In this document: in pieces, positions 1 through 13,770 of the stretch
How the letters are laid out: every line of letters starts with the position of its first letter
Numbering within the stretch: position 1 is the first letter of the stretch
From: Numida meleagris
Lineage: Eukaryota; Chordata; Aves; Galliformes; Numididae
Direction: 5' to 3'
NCBI RefSeq assembly: GCF_002078875.1
Contig: NC_034419.1
Coordinates: forward strand, 18,353,516-18,417,515
Length of the DNA stretch: 64,000 nucleotides
Notes under the pieces: generated by a model
The model's input: the letters and a program-made list of their open reading frames with translations, nothing else
Told to the model about the DNA's origin: nothing
Databases searched by the model: none
Translations under genes and position numbers: made by a program

Positions 1-2450
1 TTAGTTGACTGTACTGTAATGTTGTATCAACTGATTTGAATGTTTTTGACTTTGGACAATGAGTTATCTTTTTTCTTTTTGTAGTAGTTGAAGAGGCTTA
101 GGTAGAGCTAACAGGCAATAGAAATAAGTACATCCAGGTTTTTAGTGTAACAGACTAAATGTTAATTGTTCTTTTTATTATCTTTAGTAGACACTTTTGA
201 AGAACACTAGAGTTTTGTTGCGCTTAAACCACCACCTCATGGTGTTTAATGAAGGCAGAGCTATAACAACTTTAGTTTCCTTCTGATTTTAGAAGTCACA
301 ATAATGTATTGGGTTTAGATGTCACTAGTTTGACTGGTGATCATGTTTTGACATAAAATATATCCAAAATATCATAGAAAAATATTGTGTTTTTTTCTTG
401 ATGGGATTACATTTCAACTAAGTTGTAGGGTTGTTTTTCTGTTGTTGTTTTTTATGCATTTATTTTAATAGTGTTTTCCCTGCACTGGATGCAAAATACT
501 GAAAATAATTAGAAAATTAGGTCTGGATTTTAGACTGTAAGTTACATGCAGAATCAAAACTGTTTGGCATAAGGTACACAGCAAAAAAAAAAAATCAGTG
601 TATAAAAAAAACCTTTTCTTTTTGTATACTTTTCTGTTTATATTCTGAGCTGAAATGCAAATGAAGCTGACATTTAGCTGTCATTACGATCAGTTAGGAC
701 AAAAACCAACTCAGTGCTCCCAAACTGAAAGAAAACCACCAAATCCTGGCATACACCTTTAAAAAAAAAATCTGAACGGGATTTATGTTCCTTCAAATGC
801 AGAAATTAAGATAGCTAAACCTAACCAGACTGTAATAAGTTTGGGTCCAATACGGGACTGTAGTTTCACCAGGTCTAAAGTCAACTAGTACTCTGAGTAT
901 TTCACCAAATTAGTGTGTTAAAGTGGAAGACCTCAGCAAGCATTGGTGTTTGTGCGTGCACTGGGTGTAACATAAACGCATACCTGACAGTTGAACCTAC
1001 AGAAGCTTTGTACGTTGTCTTTTCTGAATCCACTGGAGTTCTCAGCAGGACTGCGCACAGTCACAGCAGGGGGGGTTCTGGTGGAGCGTGTGGTTGCAGT
1101 TACACTGGATACCTGATCAGCAAGCACAGAGTTTTCTACGCTTTATGACCACTTATCGATGTGCAACCTTTTAAATGTTTTTACATGCCAAATGTTCTTA
1201 GTGAGTAAAAGTTAATTGTTACAACAATGGATGTGCCTGGATTTTGGGGTTGAAGTTTTTTTTTTGTTTTTTTGTTTTTTTTTTTAAACTCACTGATTTA
1301 TCTAAACAAGAAAAATTCAGCACTCACCCGAAACTGCAGACAGACAGCTTCAGACTTCTCTCTCCCCTTCAGCCAACGGTCTGAAAGTGAACAAGTCAGC
1401 GTAGTTTTACTAAGAGTGTTTGGGTGCAAAACCCTCAGTCTCTCTCTCAGATACATGCCTTGCCGACTTGCATTTTGATGTAAAGCTGAATGAAGCTGTT
1501 AATTAAGCATTTAAATCAAGTACTTGTGCTACACACAATCTTTGATATGTTCATGAGATCTCACATTTTTAATCACGTGATAGTTCTGTGTTGGGATCAG
1601 GCAAGTGTCCTTTGGTCACGGAGAAGCAGCATGCTGGAAGCGTTTGTGTGTCACCTTCTCCCGTATTTATGTTAATGCAAAATCTCCTCTTGCCTTCTCC
1701 TTCCGAAAAGCTTAAGAGCAATAATTACCATCTTGTCTATATGCTATTCTAACCTTAAAACTGCCTCTACCATTATAACAGAGATGATGAATTAAAACTG
1801 AGATCTCTTTCACACTGAAGATTCACTGTACTTTTTCCAGAGAAAGGGACGCAGTGAGGACAAGCTTGACAGCAAAATTACAGCTTCCAACGTGCACGAC
1901 ATCATAAAATTGTCTTGAGAAAGTAATTATTGAGCAGGTGTCAGATGCTGCAGAGAAAGCCCCTTCCTGCAGCACTTGTGCAGCCGTGCCACAAACACTT
2001 GGTAACAACAAGCTTTCACCTGAGCCTCCTGTCCAACGGGTCGGCGTACGGGAAGGGAAGCAATATCTGATGTGTTCCTTGCCACTGGGGAAATTATGTG
2101 CCTGTTCTTCCCTGCAGACCTATTTGGCAGTTTTATGTCATTTGTTATCGTTATAGTGCAATGCTGTTAAAGAACAGCGAGAGAAAATGGCCTTATGACA
2201 GTCATACACTTCTGGATGCGCTGATCTGTAGTATTTCATGGGAGCTGATGTTGCTGGGGCTCTGGCAGAAACATGCAGGTTCCCTGAGAACAGCTCAACA
2301 GCCACAAGACCCTGTTAGTGCCACATATTATGCACATACAGCCACTAGTGACATGTATTTTCAGCCTTGTAATCTATCCCCTTAGAGCTCTCTGCAGTTC
2401 TCCTGGAAATTTTAAATTCTGCTAATAAAAGAAAAAAACAGTGGGTAAGA
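1..2450. other. AT-rich non-coding stretch with plus-strand T/G excess
   Basis: No coding frame is convincing here; the open frames are under 100 codons. Hand counts of eight evenly spaced 60-base lines (1, 301, 601 ... 2101) give T 182 against A 133 and G 97 against C 68. This is the reverse of the rest of the window and is what a plus-strand intron or 3' UTR would show. An A12 run lies at 583-594 and a T-rich tract at 1256-1285. An AATAAA hexamer on the plus strand at 2424-2429 is followed only by weakly GT-rich sequence, so it is a possible but unproven transcript end. Confidence 0.5.
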
Positions 2451-5384
2451 GATTAATGACATGTGGCATATAATCTTAGCAAATAACCTTCAACCTTGTC
2501 CTAGCAATTCTGTGCTTGCAGTTTGTTGTAAGCAAAAATAAAAATATTCTCTTTGCCTAATTGCCTTCAAAATATATTTGCATCTACCATTCACTACAGA
2601 CAAAAACACCCCCAGTTTGCTCAGAACCAGAGGTCGAGCCTGGCTGCTATAAAGCAGCATAGGAAGGAACCATCGTTATCTTTCACTTGGCTAACCGTAT
2701 AGAAATGCTATGTAAGAGCAGGTATCTCATACCCAACTAAACATTTGCAGTGTTACTTCCACATGATTGCCCAATAATAAACTATCCCTGTGCCCTGAAG
2801 AGCAAGTCTCTCATTCAAGTATGGTATTCAGTACTCTAGCTGCATCCGCTTTGCACCTCCTCACCCAAACCGTAACATCCTCGTGCATCAAGAAGGGATC
2901 TTCTCACCCATGGACCCACACTCACATTGGACATGGACTTGGACTGCAGCACACAGATAGCACAGACGTGGATTCCTGCTGCAGGATTTGCCTTCTCAGC
3001 ACACCGCGCCGACATCCCGGCACCCAGCGGCAAGGTGGACGTGCCAACACTGCACTTCTTCACGGGAACCCCGAGTGCCTGCGCTGGAGAGAGCAAACGC
3101 TGCTGCACGCAGCCCGAGTTAAAATAATGCTGTTGCATCCCCATGGGAAAATCCTGCTGCCAAAACCCCAGATAAGATCTCCGCAGTGCCCCACAGAAGT
3201 GGATGTTTTATGTTTCCCAGAACTGCCACCCTTTTAATCCTTTCTTTTACTGCTCTTTCCAACTATGGACATCTTCATACTGGACAACTTTCATCCACCT
3301 GTCCCCAGCCCAGCCCTGCAGCATCTGCCTGTCCCCTCCTCCCCTCTGTCACTAGGGCAAACCCCGTACAGCCCTGCGAATCTCAGGATCTCATGAGAGG
3401 TCATCAAAGAACTTGGAATTTGTATTTAACGTTGCAGTTCCCTGCCAACCCTTCTCCCTTCACCTCCTCCTTACCCTGTTTTCCTCTCAACCATTTCCCT
3501 TCAGGGACCACAGCAGCAGCTGGCTGGCAGCAGGGTGCAGCACGCAGCTCACCTTGCAGCACGCAGCACTTGGGTGCTGCCCCTTTGCCTCCATGTTACT
3601 GCAAACGAACACAACTTTCCCTTTAGCAAAAAAGCTCTGTGTCTTCCCACGTCCCTCTGCTCCACATCTTTTTCCTTATTTTGAGCACATTATGAGCCTC
3701 TGTTACTTCTTCTACTGATATAAAGCAACAACGGGCTCATTTTTCTTTCCAGTGAAGGTGACTTACCTTAAAAATTTGTACTATTGTATATTTACGTCAC
3801 GTAGACCAAAGGAATGCTGAATCATAACAGGTTTTGAAATACAAGAAATAAACACATTGAAAAATACAGAACTGATCATTAGTAGAATTTTCATAGGGAA
3901 CTGAATGAGTTACGAACTTACATCTCATTAACTTCAGCGAATGCCTCAGCTCTGGAATCAGGTAAAGCAGATCCTAATAGCTTCACGAAGTGTTAACTTG
4001 CCTGAAATCCTTGGCAGCTCTTAGACATTTTCAGTGGAATTCCGTAACATGGATTATTTACCTATTTTTACAATGATCACTTGAAACCATAATCCTCATT
4101 TCAGTTATGGGAATGGTGAGAATAGGATTTAAATCCTCTCATCCTCAGTGTGGAGTTGCTGATTTTCAGAGATCTGAACAATGTCTACATCTTCAGCAGC
4201 TGCAGTTCCAGATTTCCGCTCACAACCACACACCTGGAAGAAAAATTCCGAGCAGATTTTTTATTTATTTTTTTTAAACAGCAGCTTTTCCCACTGCAGC
4301 CTGTTCTGCTGGACTTAATTCTAAGCAAGAAGTAATACGACAGAAAAGATCAGAGCAGGGAGAGAAGAAGAGCAATCACTGGAGTGTCAACCATGTCCAG
4401 ATTCAGCAAAGGTCCTTTAATGTGGAAAGCCACAAAGACCACACAGCGCATTTAAGGACTGTGCAGAACCTAACAGTGCAGATCAGCTCATTGCTCTGCA
4501 ACACAAACACACGCTCATAACTGATATTTTTGGTTTCAGGTATGAAATTATCCGCTTATACTTGAAACCCCGTTTGAAGACATAATAGTAATAATAAAAG
4601 GCTTTGGAGGAAAGGGTATGAGTAAACTCAAGCCTGACAATATCAGTGGTTTTGCTTGTATCGTCAGCTCCACAGACTTCTGCCAGCTGCTGGAGCACTC
4701 AGTCACAGCCAGCACGGGGTGCAGCCCAAGCACCGCGCTGCCCCGGGAGGAGCTCCCAGCACCAGCAGCACCTCCCCTCGCACAGCGCCGAGCCCTGGGG
4801 GTGCCCCTGTGCTGGGAGTGCAGCTGCAGCACAGCCAACACAGCAACTTCCCAACGCCGACCTGAGCGTATCTTGGGGAACACTGAAACGAAGGTGCAGA
4901 TGTTTAAGTGCGTTGCTAAATAGCACTGCCAATGATCGTCTTCAATTGCAAGAGCTATTTAAGGCTGTTTGCGAGTCTCTAAATGGCAAACTAAAATTGG
5001 TTTTGTGGAAAATGATGTCGTTAGCAGTTACTGTACTGCTCCCCATCCTCCCGTAGCACGAAGTTCTGCTGTCACACATCGCACGGGACCAATGATGCAG
5101 GAGTGGCTTCTGTGCCTTCAAGTTCTTTCACGTCAAGACTGATGCTGACAGGGACTGGGAACGTTCAAGGTCATTGACCACAATGACCTTTTTCTAAACT
5201 AAGTTGGGAAAGACCGGGAGAGCTCCAGTTGTATGTTAAGGGGATTTGGACACCAAATTTCCTTTGGAACAGTCTGGAAATCCCATCTCAAAAGAGCTTG
5301 TCGTTAGCGTGTGTTCTCCAGTGATTCACTCTCCTCTATCTAACCACGTGAATTCAACTTACATGAGGTCTCAGATCCCTATCC
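2451..5384. other. Non-coding stretch holding the skew switch
   Basis: From about 2.7 kb the plus strand becomes C- and A-rich, clearly so at 3300-3360. A small dyad (GCTGC, TATAAA spacer, GCAGC) sits at 2643-2658. At 3761-3769 the minus strand reads AAG|GTAAGT, a perfect donor consensus, but no partner exon is evident. The 4681-4860 segment is GC-rich (about 69% by hand count), yet CpG observed/expected is only about 0.4, so it is not a CpG island. Open frames here (up to 156 codons) look like chance. Confidence 0.5.
4221..4269 (-). terminator. Candidate minus-strand polyadenylation site
   Basis: Read on the minus strand, two overlapping AATAAA hexamers lie at 4260-4269. They are followed about 24 nt downstream by a GT-rich run (complement of 4221-4236) that reads GGTGTGTGGTTGTGAG. 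Hexamer, then GU-rich element at this spacing, is the usual layout of a vertebrate poly(A) site, with cleavage expected around 4240-4250. The minus-strand direction agrees with the base skew of the remaining 60 kb. AATAAA is frequent by chance in AT-rich DNA, and no terminal coding exon was found just upstream (4270-5000), so a real 3' end would be a long 3' UTR or a non-coding RNA. Confidence 0.35.
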
Positions 5385-5445
5385 TAGAGTCATAGCATGG
5401 CTTGGGTTGGAAGGGACCTCAAAGATCATCTGTTTCCGACCCACA
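5385..5445 (-). mobile_element. CR1 LINE 3'-end fragment (avian-type)
   Basis: The plus strand shows the complement of a CR1 tail: a TCATAG motif, then the CTTGGGTTGGAAGGGACCTC core and AAAGATCATC. The element therefore lies on the minus strand with its 3' end at about 5385. Only about 60 bp is recognisable; similarity fades after the CCGACCC stretch. This is a short 5'-truncated, dead copy with no coding capacity. Confidence 0.85.
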
Positions 5446-8400
5446 CTCCTCCTGAAGTCAGTATGAACCGTACCACTTGCTTCTGCAGGTAACAGCTCGT
5501 TTCAGAAAGCGATGGGAATGTCACCGGGAATTTATGCAGGAGACTGTCTTGACAGATAGACATTAGGGAAAAACAAAGCAAAACAAAATTTAATGAAAAA
5601 AGATATTACAAACCATGTACAAGCACACATTATTTCTTTCCATTCCTTTCCTGTTCTCTCCCATTTCTTTCTCACATTTTCAAGATCTTAACCACACTGT
5701 ATGTATTCTGTTTTTCCTTGGATAACCAGGGATAGGCTCACATTTTGTTAGCAAGTATAACCAAAAAGCTGTCTGAAAATATTCCCCATACCTTACTCAT
5801 GCCAACAGTCCTTCTTGCTAATGTCATTACGATAAAAATTCATACTCCAAACAAACACAGAAATTCTATAAAATCATTCCAAAATAAAGTCTCGGATGGA
5901 GGTTGTATGCACAGATTCTTTTGTATCATTCTCTAATCCTGCTCATTACCCCATTTCCTATGTCAGATGAAAATATGCTTGGAGGACAGGACAGCCCGAG
6001 CACAGTGACTGCTGTTCCCTGCAGGAGACAGCACATGATTCTGCTCCCACGTATGCTGAGTGCTGTGCAGGTCGGGCTGAAGGCACGGCCTCGTCCTTCC
6101 TGCCTCTGCTGCAGCACAGAGCCTTGTCTCTATTACGGATGCTCAGCAAGACAAATACTGCAGTTATCCCAGCATAAAGAACGTAACCTTGTGTCAATAA
6201 AGGCAAAGAACCTTTCTCTCTTCTGACACATTGTAAACAGAGCATCTTCTCAAGTCTTTCACCCAGCTCTGCACTTACTCTTAACAGTAAGCAAACAGAA
6301 GCCTAATAGCGTATGTCAAACGATCATCCAATAAAAGGCATGCTTTGAATGAAAATCTTACCCACAATAGATAATCCATAAGCTATTTAAGAAGTCAAAT
6401 CATATGCAAAACAAGATTAGCATTTCCTAATTTTCTTAATCAATATATTTGGAAATCCACATAGAAACTATGAACATTCTTTGACAGAAGCCACTGAATA
6501 GATGGCATTAAAGAGTTAATAATATTTCAGGTCTTGTTGTCTAAAAACACCAAATATCTTCCAACACCTTGAAGCAACGCTTCCTTTACTTCCTCCTGTT
6601 GCATGTACCTTTCTGGGACCCCTGAGCAAGCACCCAAGCTTCTCATCCCGCCAAGGCTCCTAAAATGGCCATTTGCTGTGGGCTGCAGGTGGCTGGGACA
6701 GAAAGAAACCAGCAGTCAGTTCTCAGGAGGATGTTACACTTCAGCAGCTCAGAGCCATCCCTGCATATGAACCTGGAATCCTCTGCAGTTTTCATCCCCC
6801 AAGCAAAAAACACACGAACCAACCCAAACATCTTTCTCTTAAAGAAATCAAAAGAAGCAAAGGAGCAGAGAACGTGATTAGAAAGAAAGGATGAGAAAGG
6901 GGAATGCATTTAGGCCATAGGTATTCAAGAGTGGTCATGTTAACTACAGTTCGGCACAAAGAGTAACAACATCAGGGAGGAATGGGCATCATTTATTCTG
7001 GACATCAGCAGCAAATCGAAGAACAGATTACTGCATGGTGATGGAAATGAAGGCCGGGGGGGGCTCGCAGCTCCCTGCCTGCCTTCCTGCACAGCACAGG
7101 GCACACATTTCAGCTGCTGTTTCTTGCATCAGGTTTAAGTAAGTGTAGCTAAGCAAGGCTTTTAGAATTTTCAGAAAGACATAACATCTGGCTTAGATGT
7201 ACAGAGAAAAATGCTGGAGTCCTTGGCTAAGCAGCTCCAACCATGCTTTTTCTTGATGTCCACTAAATCTCATTTGTAATTTGAACTTTCCCAAGTTTTC
7301 CAGTGCTCAGACTTTTATTAATACAAATGCACTGTGACAAACCCGTGGTGGAACGAGCGGCAGGTCTGCATGTGCAGAATGCCAACAACGTGTGCTACAA
7401 ATTAAACACTCCCCACCAAAATGGGAAATCCTGCTGCCGCCAGTCTGACAGTGACAGCTTCCACTCTAGTGCAGCGCCTCATTAGAATAAGCAGTAGTGC
7501 AATTAACTCCTTGTTCATATACAATTTGCGCTGTGGCAAAGAGTAATTTTGCTTCAATGAAGATCTCAGTGTTTGACTCGCAAGTAGCGCATGCCCATGG
7601 AAGCACGGCCGGATGACTGATGAGATTCTTTCTGCTTTAATTGCAATTCTGCATAGGAATACGGTGTTCCTTCACCCAAAATAGCAATAAATCACAGACA
7701 TGTCTTCCTGTTGTGTGAGGGAGCAGCAGTGCTCAACAATACAATAATGCTTTGATTCTGCGCATCGCTCTTCCTCTCCTCGTTGCCTATGTGCTGCTTA
7801 CACTACAACAGGATGGAAAAAGATGCTGAGTAAGTTTGTTGAGTTGTCCAATGGCATTTACAGAAGTGACAGCACTAGCCAGCAGCTGACGTACAGAAAT
7901 TATTGTTAATTCCTACATGTTTGTAGCCATCCTTCCGCTTTATTCACATAATGACTGAGAGCTGCAGGAGGAAGCAGCCCTGTGATGCCCAGCAATACAC
8001 ACATAGGAGACATGAGCCGGTCCCTGGAAGGCTCTAACCCTTCAGACAGAGCTAGGGAGGAAAAGCATGGAAACCACCATGCAAGGCACAGCTCAACTCA
8101 ACGCTACGAAAGATCTACTAACAAAACTATCCCACAAAATTAACTGCAGATACAGCCAGGATAATACAACACCTTGCTCAACCTGCAGGCCAGGCAAAGC
8201 AAAGCAGATAGAGGGGACAGACATCCTGACAGACAGGCACGATGCTATCTGCACATTTAATGATCCAAGTGTAAAATAAATGCCAGACACTTCTCCTATA
8301 TGCTTTTAAGTCTACGTGTATATACACTAAGTATCAGACATTACAAACTCAGCAAAATATTGCTCTTTCCACGCAAACTTTCCATGCAAGATTTTCTTCA

Positions 8401-8800
8401 AAGTAACATATAAAAATCACAGAAAGAACTAAACACTATCTATTGAGCTGGCATTTCAAGAAAGCAGCTAGGATGCATAAATATCATTAGGCTTCAGTGC
8501 CCTAGGTACAAAATGACTTTTTATGAAAAAAAAAAATCTATTATAATTACAGAGGAAAAGAGGGGGAAAAAAATGAGCTTACAGGGAAACAGAGACCCAT
8601 TATAGACAGGATCCTGCTCAGCCAAAAATCACAGCGGCAATTAGCAATTAACATCTCCTGGAGACAAATGACTGGTAAAGCCCCGAGCTGAAGGGAGTTA
8701 TAAAGCTTCATTGTAGCATTTATAAAACATTTAACTGCATCATCAATTACAAACATCTTCATCTCTACAAAGGTATAAACTTAAAAAACAAACAAAAAAA
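5446..8800. other. Non-coding stretch, no gene seen
   Basis: AT-rich sequence with short open frames only (107 codons or fewer). A-rich runs occur near 5573-5600 and at 8526-8536 (A11), and a G8 run near 7050-7060. No RNA gene or recognisable repeat was found. Confidence 0.5.
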
Positions 8801-11800
8801 CCCTTGAATACAAATGAGAAGTTGCTGTACGAAGCTGCCAGGAGCACCGCGCTCACACAAAGGAAATATATCCGAGCTGCACATTCTGGCTGGTTTGGGG
8901 ATGCCCACCCCACGGCAGCACTGGTCAGAGCTGGAGGAGGCACGGAGCAGCGCGCTGGGATCGGGGTGGATCTGGGAGTAACGTGCCAGCAGCAGCACTG
9001 CAGCTTGGTGGGTTTCTTGCAGTTACGAATGCTGGGAGGAGAACCCACCTTGCAGCCACACGCAGGCACCGCGTGCCAAGCGACAGAAGTAATCCAAGGG
9101 CGCCTTCGCCCAAGGAGACCGAATTTGTTTGGCAAAGCTGTCTGCTATTCCAGCCACAATCGTGCACGGAGCAGCCCTTGCCATTCAGAAGAAAATGTCA
9201 TTTTACAGACAGAAGACAAAAACTGCTCTCCAGAGGCGAGCTTAACGCCAGCCAACCATTCTGCTTGCGAAGGCATTTGCCTACAGGTCTCCAGACGAAG
9301 AAAAGCAAATGCCATTAGCAGATGTGCTGTGGAAGGTCCACCCAGACCTCCTGCTGCCCGCGCTCACCAAACGCCCCTTCCTGAGAGAAGAGAGGCAGCA
9401 AACTCCTCTGCTAATGCCACGGAGCCACTGGAGCCCAGCAGCACCGTGGGGCTGTGCTGGGTGGGGTTGGCAGAACAGGCTCTGTCCTTCCACGCATTAT
9501 CCCAGTGCAGCTGAGGGACAGCCACGCTGACCTACAGAGCCCACAGATTAGCGGCACGCCCTGTAGGAATTACTTCCAAAGGGATAATAAAGGCTTCATA
9601 ATGAAATAAGAAAAATCTTATCCCCCTGTTAGATCATGGTTTAGCCTAGGCATTGCAGTATAAAGATGAATGCTCTTGATTGTTTTGCAGTCATCCAGAT
9701 TGCTGTCTTTCTCACACGGTACCACACAAACCTGCAGAACATTGCTTGGAAAGTGGTTCCAGCATGAATAGAACCTCATGAGCTCACTGCTGTCCCCCCC
9801 GATGCTGGAGAACCTGCAAAGCCTAAAGGGTGCCCATGGCAGCAGTCACATCACCCCGCTCCACAGGGACGTGGGTCAGAATCGGGCAGGGACCTCCAGG
9901 AGCCCCCAGGGCTGTATCCATCAGAGAAGCAAACAGAGGACGTTAGGGATGCCCAAACCCCAATCATTCTTACACTAATTTGGGGAATGCATCACGATAG
10001 AACCACCAGGTGATCAAAGCAAAGCGCTTCTGGCTGATGAGGGAAAAACGCCCATATGCTGCAAAACCACCAGGAGCAGATGGGGACGGTGTGCAGGGCG
10101 CTCTGCGGGCCCACAGGGAGCAGCTGGAGAACCGACCCAGGAGTTGCAGCAGTTCCACAGACTGAACGTTTCTGTAGGTTCCTGCCCCAAACCATCTCAC
10201 AGGGTCTTCATTACAGCTTGGGCTGCCCCCAGACTTCAGATAGAAACACGCGGCTCTGTGTGCGCCAGCATGAGGATGGACAGCAGAGCGGGAATCAGAG
10301 CAATGCTCACTGCACAGAGCTCAGGGGGGTGGATTGATGCCTTTATCTCGTTTTCCTGAGCCAGCAGTGACATTCGGGACAGCCAGCCTTACAGCAGGTT
10401 ATTATTACTGCTCTCCAGAAGTTGAGATAAAAGCTTTCATTTCTCCCATAAAGAAAGAAGGCGCAATATAGGACACAAACAGCCGACGTTAAGCAGCGCA
10501 GTCCCAGGTGCCCCTCGGTGTAACTGCAATTTAATGCACAGACATAACATTTATTTCACAAGAGAGGACACAAACCTCCCATACTGCACAAGGCCGAGGA
10601 CACGGTGCTGCTGGATGGGGAGGGGACACCAGCACCCAGAGCTCCCAGAGCCCCCAGCTCTGCCCACCCCGTGGGCGTCCTACACACATTACATTTGTCG
10701 AAACGCAGTTGACTGGAGCAGAATACCAATCCAAGTGAATTGCTTTCCCTTCAGGCACTAATTATCAGCGCATCTTGCCATTGTTTCCTCCGCTCTTTAC
10801 ATTTGCTGACATTTCATCCCTTGATCGGGAGCAACCAACCTATAAATAGAATTTTGGGGCAGTAATTGGGAATAGAACTGACTAGTGCAGACTGGAATCG
10901 TTTGCAAAATTTAGCCTCAACCTGAATAACTGTGCAGTGTTTGGATGCTCGATATAATTCCTTGATGCCCCTAAAGGTTGTTTTCCATTTAATGAGTCTT
11001 TGTTGGCTTCAGGTAAGAAAAAATATTACACAGCTTCACAGCAGAGCAGCGAAATTTTGCAGAGACGTGTTGGTGTACTGCTGCTGTAGCTGGACCCAAT
11101 GGGGACTGCGTGACTTCTCCCCCACGGAATTCCAATGGGAACAATTCCATATGTCCCCAGTTCACTTGGCCACCAGCAGTCACACCCACCCAAGGTCGGC
11201 TCAGCACGTGCCCCAGCTTTGCAAAGATTCTCACAACAAGATGCTTCTTATCCTGCATACAAAATTCATCTGAATGATAACACAGCAGGGATTCCAAGTC
11301 CAAATAGAAGAAGTTTCAATTTAAATACAAACACTCTCTTTTTTTTTTTAAGTAAGAAGGAGACCTTGACGTAGCAGTGAATGCAACCGATGTATTTTAT
11401 ATTGCTCCACTCCACAACAGGAAAAAAAAAAAAGCAGCAATTCTGCACTGCTTCTAATTAATTGAGAAGAAAAAGGCAGGCAGTTACCCAGAAACGAAGC
11501 AGAGCCCAACCAAATCAAACAGCTCACACGAACTGCCCCAGAAGCAGCACCCGCAGACCACGTACCACCCGCTGCCCACCAGCATTCTGTTTCTTACAGA
11601 ATGCTGCAAGAAACTCAGGAGCCATCAGTTACACCTCCAGAAGGAGGGATCCTGGCCATGATATCCAGATTGAAAAGCATCCAGAAACCAGCATGGGTCA
11701 TTTCACGGGGTGGGTCCCAGCCACCTCGGGCCTATTCTGCACGCTCACACCGATCTGTGCACTCATGGCAGCCTCTCCCATCATTCTGTTCTGTTTTTAA

Positions 11801-12002
11801 GCACAACTTAAAACAGCAGCTGCTCCCAAAGCTGCTCTCTTCACAAACACGCAGCTATAAACTTCAAGGCTGAAGCTGTACAGCCACAAACACATTTCTT
11901 TCGGAACAGGCTGAAAAGCTCCACCAGAAGATGCTGTGACGATCACAGATCTCCCAGAGCAATTCCTTTCCTTCTTGTTTCCCTCACCAGCAGCACGCAG
12001 CA

Positions 12003-12105
12003 AAGAGACAGGGGAGATGAGACGGGAAAAAGCACAACAAAAAAGTGAGGGGAGACAGGAGGAAAACAGGAAAGGAACAGGAAAGGCAGATTAAAGAACT
12101 AACAC
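12003..12105 (+). repeat. Purine-rich tract with an 11-bp tandem duplication
   Basis: The plus strand is strongly purine-biased: line 12001-12060 counts A 29, G 22, C 7, T 2. Inside it AACAGGAAAGG is repeated twice in tandem at 12065-12086. This is low-complexity DNA; no function is implied. Confidence 0.7.
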
Positions 12106-13599
12106 AGACTCAGCCAGATTAAAAAGAGAGCTCAGACGGTAACATCGGAGCAATTGACTGGAGTAAGAGGAGCGGAGGAGAGTGCTCCGGTCCCATTCTG
12201 AACAGGCCTCTTCGTGGGAGGCACTGTCCAAATGCACTGGGAAAGCCCTGCGAGCTCCACTGGATCAGAAGGAGCAAACCAGTGCAGACAGGAGGACTGG
12301 CAGCCCTGAGCCCTCTGTTAGAGGCAACATTTCCATTTCACTGCCTTCACAAAAAGCTGCACGAACAAGGGAGACCATCAGAATGCTCTTTACAAACATT
12401 ATCCAAAAGAAATTTTTCGATATCTAAGTAATTCAAACCTTCAGCTCACATCTTCCAAACGAAATTCCAGACCCCAGATTTCAAACGCCTCTACCAACGC
12501 CCTGGGATCCCTTTGCCTGAAGCACCAGATTCTGTCTAACAAAGAACACCCGAAGCATGCTGCAAACCCGCTGCAAAGACAACACACTTCCAAGGAGCAG
12601 ACAGGTTCCTCTGCAGAGAAGACCGGTTCATGCAAACCCATCACTGGTAGTATGACTCTGAAGTCCACTACATTTTGCATTTTAGGGCCCGCAGTATTAT
12701 TGCTTCAGTATAGAATGGGATTATTTCATGTTCCATCTGAAGACAAGTGGTGATTAATCCTGGAAAAACAGGATTTTTGTTACGTTGTTTTTAAAAAGAT
12801 AAATACAAGAGCAACGTCTACCGGGGCTCCAACATTTCACCTCCTCCTTCGTTTTCCACCTGTGCAAAAGCTGTTACGCTCATCGCTCCCCACAAAAGAA
12901 AAGGACTTAGGGATGTTATTCCTCAGCCCAGTGAAACAACCATCCAAGCAGGAAAAACAGTGCAAATCCCAGCATACGTGGGCCTCAATTTTGCCCTGGC
13001 ATTTTGAAGTCATAACAGAAATCATCCAGAGCACTCCCAGCAGAAGGCCACCTGCTGAAAGAAAGCAGCCCCTAGGAACTGGGGAATTAGGAGCAGGCAT
13101 TCCTCGGTCTTCAGCAAGCGTCAGGGCTTTGCTTCACTTTGCTCCCCGAAAACTCTGCCAAGAGCCACCCCAAGGCCCTCTGTGCATAAAAGCCACCAGG
13201 ACGCAGTCTCCTGGACCCCCCTGCAGCCAGCAGGACGTCTGCACGCCTCAACTGTTGGGCAAGGATAGCCAATGTCTGATGGCTGCTAGCACGTGGAAAC
13301 AGCTGCAGCTCAAGGCATCTTTACAGCCTACAGTAAGGGAAAGGGAAAAGTAAAACGGAACTATCAAGGCTTCTAGGATTTCACTCAAATACTTGGAAGA
13401 CCCTAGCCCTACTTTTAGCAAAATCTCTATGAAACATCCCACACGTGCTCAAATGCTGATATTACAATGTGCAGTTTCAATTCTGAGCCAGATTCCCGCA
13501 AGGCTTCACATCCAAACTCACAATACATCGCGAGTAATAATAAATAAGCCAATAAATCACTCACACCGACTGACCCAACTGAGTGGTGGTGCTTCCTGT

Positions 13600-13770
13600 A
13601 GCCCACAATGCTAAACTTAATTACACTGCTTTGAATAATTAGCTCATTGGCATTCCTGTGCTAAAGAAAATGTCATTAGTAGTTTATAGAAGCTGCACAG
13701 AGAGTGATAGTTCAGAAAAGCCCAGTATGAGATAAATTAAGCTTACACCTCCAAGGAAGTCATTAAAAGG
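13600..13770. promoter_or_regulatory. AT-rich, homeodomain-type block (possible conserved non-coding element)
   Basis: Several TAAT/ATTA cores (TTAATTACA, ATAATTAGCTCATT, GTCATTAGTAG) cluster in a unique AT-rich block free of repeats. Such blocks are common among conserved enhancers in vertebrate gene deserts. Conservation itself cannot be seen from one sequence, so this is only a candidate. Confidence 0.22.

Noticed and set aside
4681..4860. GC-rich segment as a CpG island
   Set aside because: GC is about 69%, but only 9 CpG in 180 bp (observed/expected about 0.42), below the island threshold.
8804..9514. 236-codon plus-strand open frame
   Set aside because: It opens at TTG, not ATG, has chance-like Cys/His/Trp-rich composition, and long overlapping frames lie on the other strand; no domain seen.
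10965..11003. AAAGGTTGTTTTCC...AATGAGTCTTTG, resembling a decayed CR1 tail
   Set aside because: Too short and divergent; nothing upstream matches CR1.
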